DNA of 64,000 bases from Gnetum montanum (taxonomy: Eukaryota > Streptophyta > Gnetopsida > Gnetales > Gnetaceae): the NCBI GenBank assembly GCA_015680685.1, contig MNCI01020641.1, positions 283,692-347,691 on the forward strand, written 5' to 3'. The notes under the pieces were generated by a model, which ran no database searches, had not been told where the DNA came from, and saw only the letters and a list, made by a program, of their open reading frames with translations. A program made the position numbers and the translations under genes. This document shows positions 44,124-54,809 of the stretch, in pieces. The first letter of the stretch is position 1. The number at the start of each line of letters is the position of its first letter.

Positions 44124-46379
44124 TCATCTTGGGGGTTGACTCTTATGGAACGCTAGTGTTGTTGACCTTGTTTCTTCCTTTGGTGAGGGGGGTACCATCA
44201 TTGTGTGGATGGACTCCTCATTAGCATGGATGTCCTTGCTATTGGGAATAGAAGTCAACATCTTTACTAGTGCTTCACAGTGAGCAGTGTAGGTCATGAC
44301 CAAGTCATACAAGCTAAGAGATGTGTTATTTTATTTTAAAGACTGTTTGAGTTGCTCCATGGCATTGAGGAAGTCCTTGTCATTGGTTGTTAACTTCCCA
44401 TTCTTGTTATTCTTGACTTTCTCCATGTGCCTTAGGATGCGAACTTTATGTTTCAATTGTTGTGGCTTGACCTCTTTTCCCTTCCCTTATTCTTTGAGAT
44501 CCTCCAATGATTGACTGGTCGAAGTAGCTTGAGCCTTAGAGATTATTGGAATAGATGAGAGAGGAGTTGGCTTTGATGCACTTGCTTCCTTTGATGCCTT
44601 GGCCTACTTGTTGTCTTTGTTTTTAGGCTTCAGTGTAGGCTTCTTATGTTGTTTCCTTGGGGATTTTTTGTTGTTTTTGTTTGGTTGGAAAGAAGCCATT
44701 GTGTTGGCCACTATGGGATGACATTGTTTGGTTGTAATGGTCGGTTTAGTTTCAATAGGAGGGGGCACCTTGATCACAAAAGGATCCTTGAGAGGTGTAC
44801 GTGATGGTATTCTTACAACAAAATGGGAGCTTACGCTAGTCAAAGCTAAAGGACCCTTGTCGTTACGAGGAGGTATGTGAATCACGAATGGCTCCCACAC
44901 AGGTCTAGAGTTGTTGTTTACATTGAATGCTACTATAGTGTGTGGGCTATTGATGGCATTCAATGAGTCCTTGTAGACCTGCATGGATTGGTTTTGTGGT
45001 CTGATTGGGTTAGAGGCATCAAGGACTAATTCCCTGTTATTTATCATCTTTTGTAGGTCATCCTTGAGGGGTAAGTAGAAATCAGTGTCATGACCTAGCA
45101 ATTGATAATAGTGATAGAATCGATGAAGTTTAAAGTACTTAGGCACTGGTGGGTCATCCTTGGTTGTAAGAGTAGAGTTCTTAGTAGTTTTACATAGTTA
45201 TCATGCATTTTGCGGGCATTCTTGGTCATTTGTTTATATTATATTCTCCTGCTCTTTAATAACTGGTCAAGGAGTTCACATGGTTTTAATGGTAGCCTAG
45301 TGTACTTACACCAATCTTTTCATTTAAAATTGGATCTTATGTTGCTTAATGTAGAGGCCCTAGATGTTGATGGTTGATTATTTGTTGTGGAAGCCTTGTG
45401 TTGATTTATTTTAGACACTTATGTTATTTTGTTTTCTTTGGCCACAATGGCCATAACTACATTGTTTAATCTCCCCTTCTTCTTATCTTTCCGAGTGTGT
45501 TGATTCTTATATGCCACATAGGTAAGATTATGAGTGGCCTTCATAGCATCCTCTATGTTCTTTTTTTGAGAAAAGACCTGGCTAAGTGATCATGGGTCTA
45601 GGTACTAGAGTTTGAACTTAATAAATTTGTTAACCATCCCCTTGAATATAGTGAGAAGGTGGGTCTCAACTATGGATTCTAGAATCTCATTAAGAAGAGC
45701 ATTCCATCATTGTATAAATTTTTGAACAAGCTCAAGGGGTCCTTGCTTGAACTTCATTAGTTAAGCAAGAGTCATGTTGGGTTTCAAGTTATACTTGAAA
45801 TAGTTAACAAATTGCGATATCAAGTCCTCAAGCAAGGATATGGATCCTCTTGGTAATACGCAGTACCAGTCCAAGGTTTTCTTAGTAAGGGACATATGAA
45901 ATATTCACATTATAGTATGCAACTAGGATTGCAATAAAAAACACTCGAAAAAATATGATAAGATGTGCATTAGGGTCACCTTCACTATTGTATTTGGTGA
46001 ATTGAGGTATAAAGATGTCCAATGGAAGAGCTATCTATGGGATGGTAGGACTGATTGGATCATCCTAATAGAAGTTCATGATCTTCAGCATCTAGGTTGT
46101 GGAGATCTTAAGCTTCTATAACTCTTTCGTAAGATCATGAATCATTTGGAATGCTTGATTCAAGCCTTGGGGCATCCTAGCAGGTTGCAACATTTGTACA
46201 AATGGTTGCGGTGTAAGTTGAGAGGCCTATGACCTCATGATAGATTGTGGCATAGAAGGGAGAGGTTGGGTCATCACGATTGTAAGGGGGCCAACCAGTG
46301 AGAAGGAGGTTGAAGTAGGTACTTGGGGAACGAAGTGTATGAAGGATGTCTGTGAACCTTAGATCACTTGGGATCCCAT
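44124..46379 (-). pseudogene. Tat-like gag
   Basis: ATG at 46379 (minus), about 36 nt after the LTR. Early segments are Pro/Gln-rich. Then comes Leu-x-Ile-Phe-Ile-Pro-Gln-Phe-x-x-Tyr...Gly-Asp-Pro-Asn-Ala-His-Leu (about 46020-45960), the usual Tat gag core. The open frame 45146-44604 has a Tyr-His-Tyr-Tyr-x-x-x-Gly-His-Asp-Thr-Asp segment (residues 11-22). The normally conserved Cys residues of this Cys-x2-His...Gly-His-Asp-Thr-Glu-x-Cys motif are replaced by Phe/Tyr. Basic Lys-rich tail. Confidence 0.7.
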
Positions 46380-46414
46380 CGTAGGACTTATTGGTATTGA
46401 GAAGGGATGAGTGG

Positions 46415-47259
46415 TGCTCAGGTATATGTCAATTACTTTAAAAGTCTTGTAAAATGCTAAAATGGGTTTTAGGTGCTCAAGGTTGCTATGGTGGTATGGT
46501 TGCAAAAATGTTCAGAACCTAAATGAAGTGTTCAAGTTTGGCTTTTATAGACTTTGAAATTGTTGAATTTAGGCTACAAATTTTGACCATGATTGCTAAC
46601 AAATTGATGCTATTTGCAAGTGCTGTAGGCCATAATCCCCAGAGTAGTTGACCCTTTATGATAAGTTTTGACACCTAAGGGTCATCAAAACCACATCAAA
46701 TACTAAAAATAGTAAATAGACTTTTGTGACTAAGTTGACCTTGGAGAGCTATGTTGGCATGGTTAGAATTTGCTAGGAAATGTGGTGACTACGCTAACCA
46801 TGTGAATACCACTGAAAATCTGAGATGACTATGTTGGCCATGTTGCAACTATTAGAAATTGTAGAAACTATGCTAGGAATTACTGGAAAATTGAAAACCC
46901 AAAACCACCAACACTAGCCTTGCAATATCCACGTTGGGTTTTGTGATAATTTTGTTGGGAATTGTTGGAAAATGAAAAACCCAACACCACCAACATTAGG
47001 TATAGGTGGCTGCAACATAGTTGAGCCTATGCCCCCACAAAAATTCATGAAAAATGCCAAATTTGGCAACCCCAAGTCATTTTTATCCTTCCTAGGCCCA
47101 CATATAGACATGACATTGCTTTTTCTACTTAAGAAGTGAGGTTATAGCAACTTATGAGGCATTTTTGAATCCCAAACCTTACATTTACAATAAGATCTTG
47201 CCTCAAGTTGGGTGGTGAAGGTTACAAGTTACAACATGCATTTTCTAGGTGGTGTTTCA
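46415..47259 (-). repeat. 5' LTR of the Tat-like element (about 845 bp)
   Basis: Parallels 19776-20679 in the same orientation. TGAAACACCACC at its minus-strand start, TATAAAAGCC at 46540-46549 (minus). It lacks about 40 nt present in the other copy. No convincing primer-binding site is seen between it and gag, which starts only 36 nt away. Confidence 0.7.
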
Positions 47260-48614
47260 CTCATCTCAATAGCTTAATCTTGCATTTGTATGTTAAAATC
47301 ATTAAATAATGCTAGAATAATGTGAAATATCATAAAATAAGGCCAAACAAGGTAAAAAAAAAAAGTAGCACAAGGCTAAACAAGGCAAGGTAGGATCACC
47401 ACAAGGCAAAGTAAGGTAAAACTATGCCAAATAAGATAGAAGCAAAGTGAAAACAACATAAAACTAAGTGAAAATAAGTTTAAAACAAAATAAAATATGG
47501 CAAACAATGTTAAACAAGTTCAAATGAGGCAAGAAAGCTCAAAATAGTATTGATTAATTAAATTTAGTATTTTATTTTTAGTCATTTTCTATTTAAGATA
47601 GGCAAAATTCTAATAAAATAAGCTATAAATTGTCAAAATTTAGCAAAAACAAGCTACAAATTGTTAAAATTAGAAAAAAAAATGCAAGCAATAAATTGTT
47701 AAAAGAATGGGCTTTTATGGTCAAACCTGTTTAGAAAAGTTGAAAAATTTCTATTTCCTAGCATGTAGTTAGGAAATATATCTAGTTAATTTTATCACCA
47801 CTCTTCTCACATGTAGTGTATGGAAAGAAAAATAAAGGATTCTCTTTGTTTTATTTTTATTTTAAAGAGTCCATTAAGCATTGTATGGGCCAATTTAAAA
47901 AGAAAATTATCATTTTTTTTTATTCACACTCTGTAACTTATGGAATTTGATTTCCATCTTGTAAAATCAAATACAGAAATTTTTATGTATTGATACAACG
48001 GTCCATACATTGGGCATCATGTGGAATAGAGAGTCCCCATGCGGGGTGGAAACCTTAATCTGGGAACCATGATTTGCTGCAACAAGGGCAGAATAGAATG
48101 GATGAACGTCATGGCCGGAACAGGAACCAGGGTAGTGTTGTGGGGATGCTGGTGTGCCGGGCACAATGGCCTCAGAAGATTTTTTTTAAAGGATTTTTAT
48201 GGGATTATAAATCCAATAAATTTTGTTACCGCTGTCGCAGGAACCAGCACATGAATTAACTCCTCGCATTGGATTTTCACACCATCTCTAACAATGGCCG
48301 GACAACAAATTGGTTCAAACATTTTTGGAAAACGTGCGCAAACATCCATTGAGAAAAGACATAAGCAGAGCCAGGTAATTAATAATACAAAGTACTCAAA
48401 TTCAGGCCAAAAGTAGCGATGTCAAATCCATGTTAATGGGCCGGAAATTGCAGTATACTGACGATATCATTTTTTTTCCTGTTGCTACCAAAAGCTCCTT
48501 GCATACATACCATGAAGTTGCAATGAAGCGTTGTTGCTATGGCAATATAACGTATAAAGCTAAAAAAGATTCAGAATCTTGAGCTAGTATTTTTCACTCC
48601 CTACTTGAGGACGA
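47260..48614. other. 3' flank of the callose synthase gene
   Basis: 47260-47540 is AAGGCCAAACAAGG-type repeat DNA like 25300-26100. 47560-47960 is AT-rich. 47960-48614 is higher-complexity sequence that should contain the 3' UTR of the gene on the minus strand; AATAAA candidates (minus) lie at 47919-47924 and about 47850-47855, roughly 690-765 nt past the stop codon. Small plus-strand frames at 48039-48259 show no motif and are best taken as chance. Confidence 0.5.
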
Positions 48615-49296
48615 CTAGTCCTTCCGACCAGCAAGGATACATGAAATTTGCAGTCCTCTCCTGAATGCCTGATTGAAAAGTAACCGTGTCTGAAATTCGG
48701 ACACAAATGGGCACCATGCCAATATTGCAACTGGAACAAAAAGCGAATGTTCCATGATGTATTCGTAAGCTCGTGCCAAAGCGTGGACAGAATCCCAAAA
48801 GCCAAGCCTTTCCACCACACCTCGACATGCTTGAGAAATCTGTAACAAAGCCCATCCTGTAGGCATGAATGCCAAAATACATACAAATAAATCTCCAAAT
48901 TTCACCCCTAGCAAAATATAAAGTTTAACCAGGACTGCAACGATTCCAAGGAACATAATTCCTTTCCCAAGCTGGAATACGAGTTGGATATTAGCATTGA
49001 ATCTCCTCCTCCCCATTGAGACAATCTTCATTTCCGCCAAAACAACGAGAAGAAGAAGCCATGAGAGTCCATATACTAGGATACTTTTGTTAGTTTTGGT
49101 AACATGCAAATGATATACCAATCCATACTGATAAATAAGAAATCGCAGAGCCAAAACTATTTCAAACAATCTTCCCGAAAATCCTGTTTGCCTTAGATGT
49201 TCTTGTTCCTGCTCCCACCATGATTCCCAACTCTTCAATACTGGTACTCCAATACCTCCACTGTTGTTTATCCATCTGCTCCAATGTGCCCGTCAC
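48615..49296 (-). CDS. GSL: callose synthase (glucan synthase-like), C-terminal exon
   Basis: Callose synthases are large plasma-membrane enzymes that make beta-1,3-glucan from UDP-glucose. The minus-strand frame is open for over 215 codons, from about 49292 to the TAG at 48617-48615. It carries the family's C-terminal signature in order: Gly-Gly-Ile-Gly-Val-Pro, Ser-Trp-Glu-Ser-Trp-Trp-Glu-Gln-Glu-Gln-Glu-His-Leu, Tyr-Gln-Tyr-Gly-Leu-Val-Tyr-His-Leu, Met-Gly-Arg-Arg-Arg-Phe, Ala-Phe-Met-Pro-Thr-Gly-Trp, Gly-Phe-Trp-Asp-Ser-Val and Phe-Val-Ser-Glu-Phe-Gln-Thr-Arg-Leu-Leu-Phe-Asn-Gln-Ala-Phe. Several hydrophobic membrane segments lie between. The upstream acceptor may be TTGTAG at 49297; the second codon would then be TGA, so a later acceptor, a mutation or a pseudogene is possible. 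Upstream exons are not in the window. Confidence 0.9.
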
Positions 49297-49392
49297 CTAC
49301 AATTTTCTGCCACTCAAAACTCAAAACCCTGAAGGGTTAAACAGGAACCATGCAAAAAAGCCAGGTTCCAACCACAAACCACATGGAGAAAG
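49297..49392 (-). other. intron remnant of the callose synthase gene
   Basis: Between the exon and the copia LTR there is 96 nt with no coding similarity. The next upstream exon does not appear to the right within the window, so the intron, if the gene is whole, is over 14.7 kb because of the retrotransposons in it. Confidence 0.5.
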
Positions 49393-49740
49393 TGTTAAAT
49401 GTGTTTAGTTGTTAAACATGCTTTTTTTGTTTGTCCTAGTCTTTAAGAACTGTCCTAATCTTTAGAGATTAGTTGATTTTCTTTAGGTGGTTGAACATGC
49501 AATAGTTGTTTCATATTAGGATTGACTTGCTATTTTCTCTCATTTTACCATTGATGTATTTGCCTATTTAAAGACCATTATCAATTGAATAAAGTGAGTT
49601 TTTTAGTTCCCTCTATTTACCCCTGTTTTGTTTCTTTATGCTCTGTTTTATTTTCCTGTGTGTTAACAGTCCCTACACTAACAGTTTCCAAACTCTAACA
49701 AGTATTTGAGGCTAGTAGTGCATAGATTTAGAGGTTGACA
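49393..49740 (+). repeat. 5' LTR of the copia element (348 bp)
   Basis: Runs TGTTAAATGTGTTTAG...GGTTGACA; its start is repeated at 54753 (TGTTAAATGTGTGTAA...). A TATTTAAAGACC promoter-like box is at about 49564. The end is placed at CA one base before the primer site. Confidence 0.8.
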
Positions 49741-49741
49741 G

Positions 49742-49753
49742 TGGTATCAGAGC
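49742..49753 (+). other. primer-binding site, tRNA-iMet type
   Basis: TGGTATCAGAGC, a perfect match to the common copia primer site, followed by CTGGTT. Confidence 0.95.
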
Positions 49754-49794
49754 CTGGTTTAGAAGGCTAGAGAGAAGAGCACAATAGTGCATAA

Positions 49795-50724
49795 ATGGCC
49801 TCTGAAAATTTTGTACAGCCTACCATTCCACATTTTGATGGTCACTATGACCATTGGAATATGTTGATGGAAAATTTTGTGAGGTCTAAGGGGTACTGGC
49901 AAGTTGTTTGTTGAAGATGCTGTAGTAGCACCTATAGTTGAGGTTGCACTCACAGATGAACAAAGAAAGGAGCTAGAGGGATTGAGGTTGAAAGATTTGA
50001 AGGCAAAGAATTATTTATTTCAAGTAATTGATTGTTCTATCTTGGAGACTATTCTTAGAAAAGAAGCTTCCATGGATATTTAGGATTCTATGAAGAAGAA
50101 ATATCAAGAGTCATTGAGAATAAAGCGTGCACAGCTTCAAGCCTTTAGAAGGGATTTTGAGACTTTGTAGATGAAAGATGGGGAGTCTGTTACTAGCTAT
50201 TGTGCAAGGACGATGGGGATAGCCAATAACATGTGATTTCATGGTGAGAAGATGGAGGATGTGATTATTGTTGAGAAGATATTGCATTCCTTATCCACCA
50301 AGTTTGATCATGTTGTTTGTCCAATTGAAGAATCCAAAGATGTTGATACACTTTCCCTTGATGAACTTCAAAGTTCTTTGTTAGTCCATGAACAGAAGAT
50401 GAATCGAAATTCAACTTTTGAAGAGTAAGCTTTGAAGGCTTCTACTTTTACTTATTCGTCAAGAGGAAGAGGTAGGGGTAGAGGTAGAGGAAGAGGAGAT
50501 CAAGGCAATAGAGATGGCAATAGACATTTTAAAGGGGATGGTGATAAATTTCAAGGAAAAGGCAGAGGACAAGTTGAAAAATCTAAGGTGGAATGCTTTA
50601 GATGTCATAAATATGGACACTATCATTTTGCATGCTACACTAAACTACCCAATGACAAAGGAGAGAAATCAAATTTTGTAGAAGAGGAGTCTGAGACTTT
50701 GTTGATGGCGATTCAAGTTAATTA
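49795..50724 (+). pseudogene. copia gag
   Basis: ATG at 49795, 42 nt after the primer site. It reads Pro-x-x-(Phe)-Asp-Gly-His-Tyr-Asp-His-Trp at the start, a helical UBN2-type region with Leu-Gln-x-x-(Arg)-Arg-Asp-Phe, then an Arg-Gly repeat (50457-50500) and a perfect Cys-x2-Cys-x4-His-x4-Cys zinc knuckle (50594-50635). In-frame TAG and TGA codons and at least one frameshift break it; the 3' third (50432-50724) is open. Confidence 0.8.
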
Positions 50725-52020
50725 AGAGTCTTAGTCAGATGTATGGTAAGTGGATACTGGCTGTAGTAACCATATGTGTGGATGTAAGTCTCTTTTTTCT
50801 TACTTAGATGAAAGTTTTCATTCTACAATAAGTTTTGGTGATTGTTCTTTTGTGCATGTAATTTGAAAGGAGGACATTAACATTAGAACCAAGAATGGTT
50901 TTGTAGAAACAATTTCCAATGTTTTTTATGTTCCTGATTTGAAAATCAATTTGTTAAGTGCTAGTCAATTGCTAGAGAAGGGTTATGTAATAACCATGTA
51001 GAAGGATGCTTGTGAAATTTATGATCCTTCAAGAGGAGCTATTACAGTTTTGCAAATGCGCTCCAATAGATTCATTCCATTAAGGATTGAAGGGGCTTAA
51101 TCTTGCCTGAAGGTTGAAGTAAAAGACCTAACATGGCTTTGGCATTTTCTTTATGGGCACTTGAATTTTGAAAGATTAAAGATTCTACAACAGAAAAATA
51201 TGGTGATTGGTCTTCCTCAAATTACAATTGCTTCTAGAGTTTGTGAAGAATGCGTTGTTGGTAAGCAACATCATTCTCAATTCTTTCAAGGAAAATCATG
51301 GAGAGTAAAGAATGTCCTTGAGCTAGTTCACTCTAACATTTGTGGGTCAATAAAACCATCTTCAAATGAAGGTAAGAGGTACTTGATCATCTTCGTTGAT
51401 GATTATACTTGAAAATGTTGAGTTTATTTTTTGCAGGAGAAGTTTGAAGCTTTTAATGCATTTAAAAGCTTCAAGGTGTGTGTTGAGAACAAGTCTAGAA
51501 AGATCATCAAGACTCTTCATACAGATCGCGGAGAAGAATATTGTTTAAAAGAGTTTGATGTTTTTTGTAAGAATCATGGCATTTAAAGAGAGCTCATAGC
51601 CCCCTATACACCACAACAAAATGGTGTATTAGAGAGGGAAAATAGAACATCTTCAATATGGTGAGAAGCCTCTTGGCAAGAGGAAGTATTCAAAAGAGTA
51701 TCTGGTTGGAGGCTATGAATTGGAGCATCCATGTTTTGAATAGAAGTCCCACCTTTGCTATTTAAAACATGACACTAGAAGAGGCTTGGGGTGAAAGGAA
51801 ACCAATAGTAGATCACTTCAGAATATTTGGTTGCATTGCGTATGCACATATCCTTGATGAGAAGAAGAAGAAGTTGGAGGATACGAGTGAAAAATGTGTC
51901 TTTCTTGGCATAAGTGAAGCATCCAAAGCATATAAATTGTATAATCCTTTAACAAAGAAGATTGTGACTAGTAGAGATGTCATCTTTGATGAAGAGAGTA
52001 CTTGGAATTGGAATGGGTAG
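50725..52020 (+). pseudogene. copia protease, GAG-pre-integrase and integrase
   Basis: The protease has Val-Asp-Thr-Gly-Cys-Ser-Asn-His-Met (about 50748-50774), with the catalytic Asp-Thr-Gly intact. The pre-integrase domain has Trp-His-x-x-x-Gly-His-Leu-Asn (51135-51165) and Cys-x2-Cys (51244-51256). The integrase keeps Asp-Asp-Tyr-Thr (51396-51408), a His-Thr-Asp-Arg-Gly-Glu-Glu-Tyr segment (51516-51540) and Gln-Asn-Gly-Val-Leu-Glu-Arg-Glu-Asn (51615-51645), so all three acidic residues can be seen. Stops and frameshifts separate the blocks. Confidence 0.8.
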
Positions 52021-52029
52021 CAGCCTAGT

Positions 52030-54000
52030 TCAATTATTTTTGACAGTGAAATTGCAGACTCCACAACACCTGAAATTGAAAAACCTAGAACTACAAACTT
52101 CATAGCACCAAGAACTATGGAGGTTGAAGCATCAAGAACTATGGAGGCTGAAATCCCAAGAGCCACAGAGGCTAAAGCACCAAGAACTGTGGAGGTTGAG
52201 ACTTCACCAACACTAGCAGTAGTTGAATCTCATTGTATTTGGAAAAGATCCTTATGGATGATGGATTATGAGGTAACTAGAATTAACCAATCTGATGACC
52301 CAATTACCCACTTTGATTTGTTTGTAGATTGTGATCCCACAACTTTTAAAAGTGCTATTAAAGAATCAAAATGGAGAAAGGTAATGAAGGATTTGATTGA
52401 AGCCATTAAAGGAAATGATACTTGGGAGCTGGTTGATCTTCCAAAAGGGCATAAAACCATTGGTGTGAAGTGGGTCTTCAAAACAAAACTAAAGAAGATT
52501 GGTGAAATTAACAAGTACAAGGCATGATTGGTGGCTAAGGGATACAAGCAAGTGTATGGGATTGACTATTAAGAAGTCTTTTCTTCCATTGCAAGACATG
52601 ATACAAATAGATTGGTGATTGCATTGGTGATGGGATGCAATATCGCATGGGCCACGATATCGCGTATGTGATATCACGTCTGCTGCGATATCGCATCCCC
52701 CGCTATATTGCGTACGCGATATCGTAGTGTGTTATCAAATCTATAAATAAGAGGTGACTCTCCCTTGTTTCTCAGTTTAGGCCTAGACCGTAGTGAAACT
52801 CTGGTAGTTTTACCTCTCTAGAGATAGAATAATTTCCATGTGCCTGTAGTAGGAGCTTCAAAGTGCACGGATCTTTATTCGAGCAAATATTGTACTTGAG
52901 CACAAGTTTGTGTATGGAAATAAAGATGAACTTTTTGGATAAACATTGTAGTGCATGGACTAAGCTAGACAAGACTTTAATTATTGTTATTTATTGTTCA
53001 TCGTTTAATGCTTTATTAGTTAATTAAATCTCTCTCAACCCTTCTCTTGTAGTTAAGTGCATTCAGTACGACCGATTTGAGCACGTGCGTTACACTTGGT
53101 AATCCCAGCAACGAAAAGCATTTGGTAAGCCCAAAGGTTGCATTGGTTCAGGGTGTGAACGGTAAGTGGGAACGGATACTGATGCTAGGTTAATTAAGAC
53201 TTAGTTAGTTAAAGTTAGTTAATTAGTGTCTTGACCCTTTACCTCATTAGCATAGGAGATAAAAACATAAAAAATATAAAAATCATATACCTCAGACTTA
53301 CTTAACCATACAACCGTGACAAATACAAGTAAGTCTGGGAAGACAACAAATGATTAACCTTAAGTGTTCCATGAGGCGTGTAGGCACTTAGTTTGTAGAG
53401 TTCAATCAGATCGCGCGTGTAATGCTCGTATTCGTATGGTTGAGTGTAGGGATACCTCGCCACTCATCAATTGGCAACACCAAATTCATGGCCTATCTTT
53501 CAAATGGATGTCAAGTTTGCATTCTTACATGGAGACCTAGAGGAACAAGTATTTATTGATTAGCCCCTTGCTCTTGTGAAGCTTAGTAATTAGCATAAGG
53601 TCTATATATTAAAAAAGGCTTTGTATGAATTAAAACAAGCTCCAAGATCTTGGTATAGTCATATAAATACCTATTTTTTCTAAGGAGCGATTTAAAAAAT
53701 GTCCATATGAGCATACACTTTTTACAAAGATTGATGGAGTAAAAGTGCTCATTATGTGTTTATATGTTGATCATCTTATTTTCATTGGGAATGATAGTGA
53801 TTTGTTTGAAACATTTAAGAAGTCAATGATGGATGAGTTTGAAATGACTAATCTTGGAAAAATGCATTACTATCTTGGCATGGAAGTAGTGTAATCCCGC
53901 AATGGAATTTGTATTTCTCAAAAGAAGTATGTGAGAAATTTTGAAGAGGTTTAAGATGATGGATTGCAATCATGTAAGCACTTCAATTGAGTTTGTCTTG
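52030..54000 (+). pseudogene. copia reverse transcriptase, split by a solo LTR
   Basis: 52117-52527 is an open frame: a linker with a fourfold Glu-Ala/Val-rich repeat, then the RT start with Trp-Glu-Leu-Val-Asp-Leu-Pro-Lys-Gly and Val-Lys-Trp-Val-Phe-Lys-Thr-Lys. RT breaks at 52622 at the solo LTR and resumes at 53475 with Met-Asp-Val-Lys-x-Ala-Phe-Leu-His-Gly and Leu-Tyr-x-Leu-Lys-Gln-Ala-Pro-Arg-x-Trp. The catalytic Tyr-Val-Asp-Asp is Tyr-Val-Asp-His (53763-53774), so the copy could not have worked even without the stops. Confidence 0.85.
52628..53469 (+). repeat. solo Athila-like LTR with target duplication ATTGG (842 bp)
   Basis: TGATGGGATG...CACTCATCA, with ATTGG at 52623-52627 and 53470-53474. 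GATATC-centred palindromes fill 52634-52730 (GCGATATCGC, ACGATATCGCG, GTGATATCAC, ACGCGATATCG), followed by TATAAATAAGAGG at 52742. Removing it with one ATTGG restores the RT order of the host element. Confidence 0.95.
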
Positions 54001-54059
54001 AGGCTAAACAAAGATCCTAAAGGAAGCAAGGTGGAGGCTACACTTTACAAGTAAATTGT

Positions 54060-54670
54060 TGGGAGTCTAATGTATTTGATTGCAACCAGACCTAATGTAA
54101 TGCATGCTATGAGTCTTATCAGCAGAAACATGGAGTCTCCAAACAAGATGCATTTGTTTGCTGCTAAAAGAATATTTTGTTGCTTGCAAGGGACTAAAGA
54201 TTTTGGGTTGCTTTATAAGAAAGGTGAGAAATTTGATTTTGTGGGATTTACTGATAGTGATTATGTAGGAGATCAAGATGATAGGAAGAGCACTTCGGGA
54301 TATGTTTTTATGATAGGCACATGGGTTGTTTCATGGTCATCCAAGAAGCAATCAATTGTCACATTGTCAACCATGGAGGCTGAATTTTTTGCTACAACAA
54401 CTTGTGCTTTCCAAGCTATTTGGCTAAGAAAAATTCTTAAAGAGCTATATTTCAAGCAAGAAGGGGCTACGACAATTTTTTATGACAATAATTTAGCCAT
54501 AATGTTATCCAAAAATCCTGTGCTACATGGAAGAAGCAAGCATATTGATGTGAGATTTCACTTCTTACATGATCTATGCAATGATGGTGTTATTAATTTG
54601 GTGCATTGTAAGAGTGAAGATCAACTTGATGATATTCTAACCAAGTCCCTCAAGTTATCAACATTCTAGA
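54060..54670 (+). pseudogene. copia RNase H, nearly intact frame
   Basis: An open frame of 199 codons. It has a (Thr)-Arg-Pro-Asn start, Gly-Phe-Thr-Asp-Ser-Asp-Tyr-Val-Gly-Asp with the first catalytic Asp, Ser-Thr-Ser-Gly-Tyr-Val-Phe, Trp-Ser-Ser-Lys-Lys-Gln, Ser-Thr-Met-Glu-Ala-Glu-Phe (catalytic Glu) and Tyr-Asp-Asn-Asn (the last Asp region). It ends with Ile-Leu-Thr-Lys-Ser-Leu before a TAG. It is the best-kept part of the element and would degrade the RNA template. Confidence 0.9.
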
Positions 54671-54743
54671 GGCTTAGAAAGTATCTTGGAGTCTGCACAT
54701 TGATTAATTCTTGTTAAAATGATAGTTTGCAAACTTTCAGTTT

Positions 54744-54752
54744 ATGGGAGGG
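54744..54752 (+). other. polypurine tract of the copia element
   Basis: ATGGGAGGG directly before the TGTTAAATGTG start of the 3' LTR. Confidence 0.8.
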
Positions 54753-54809
54753 TGTTAAATGTGTGTAATTATTAAACATGTTTTTTTGTGTGTTCTAGTC
54801 TTTAGGAAC
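54753..54809 (+). repeat. 3' LTR of the copia element, first 57 nt
   Basis: TGTTAAATGTGTGTAATTATTAAAC and so on, parallel to 49393. It is cut at 54809 (GGAAC, the likely target duplication) by the Athila-like element; the remainder should lie beyond the right edge. Confidence 0.85.

Larger units (their letters stand above)
19776..47259 (-). mobile_element. Tat-like Ty3/gypsy element, split by an 18-kb block
   Basis: On the minus strand the order is LTR (47259-46415), gag (from 46379), protease (to 43476), an 18.2-kb block, RT, RNase H, a second archaeal-type RNase H (about 23640-23180), integrase and LTR (20679-19776). The second RNase H between RNase H and integrase is the mark of the Tat lineage (Ogre, Retand, Grande and relatives). 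Without the block it is about 9.3 kb. No matching 5-bp target duplication or clear primer site was found. Confidence 0.75.
49393..54809 (+). mobile_element. Ty1/copia element with all domains, decayed
   Basis: 5' LTR 49393-49740, primer site 49742-49753, gag, protease, integrase, RT, RNase H, polypurine tract and the first 57 nt of the 3' LTR (54753-54809), which is then cut by an Athila-like element. A solo Athila LTR sits in RT (52628-53469). The integrase-before-RT order confirms copia. It lies in the intron of the callose synthase gene, opposite in strand. GAAAG (49388-49392) would be the left target duplication. Confidence 0.9.

Noticed and set aside
48039-48259. Small Gly/Arg-rich plus-strand frames
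   Set aside because: They lie in the expected 3' flank of the callose synthase gene, overlap each other in different frames and show no motif.
48584-48898. Two other long minus-strand frames over the callose synthase exon
   Set aside because: Frame shadows; the family signature is only in the 48615-49238 frame.
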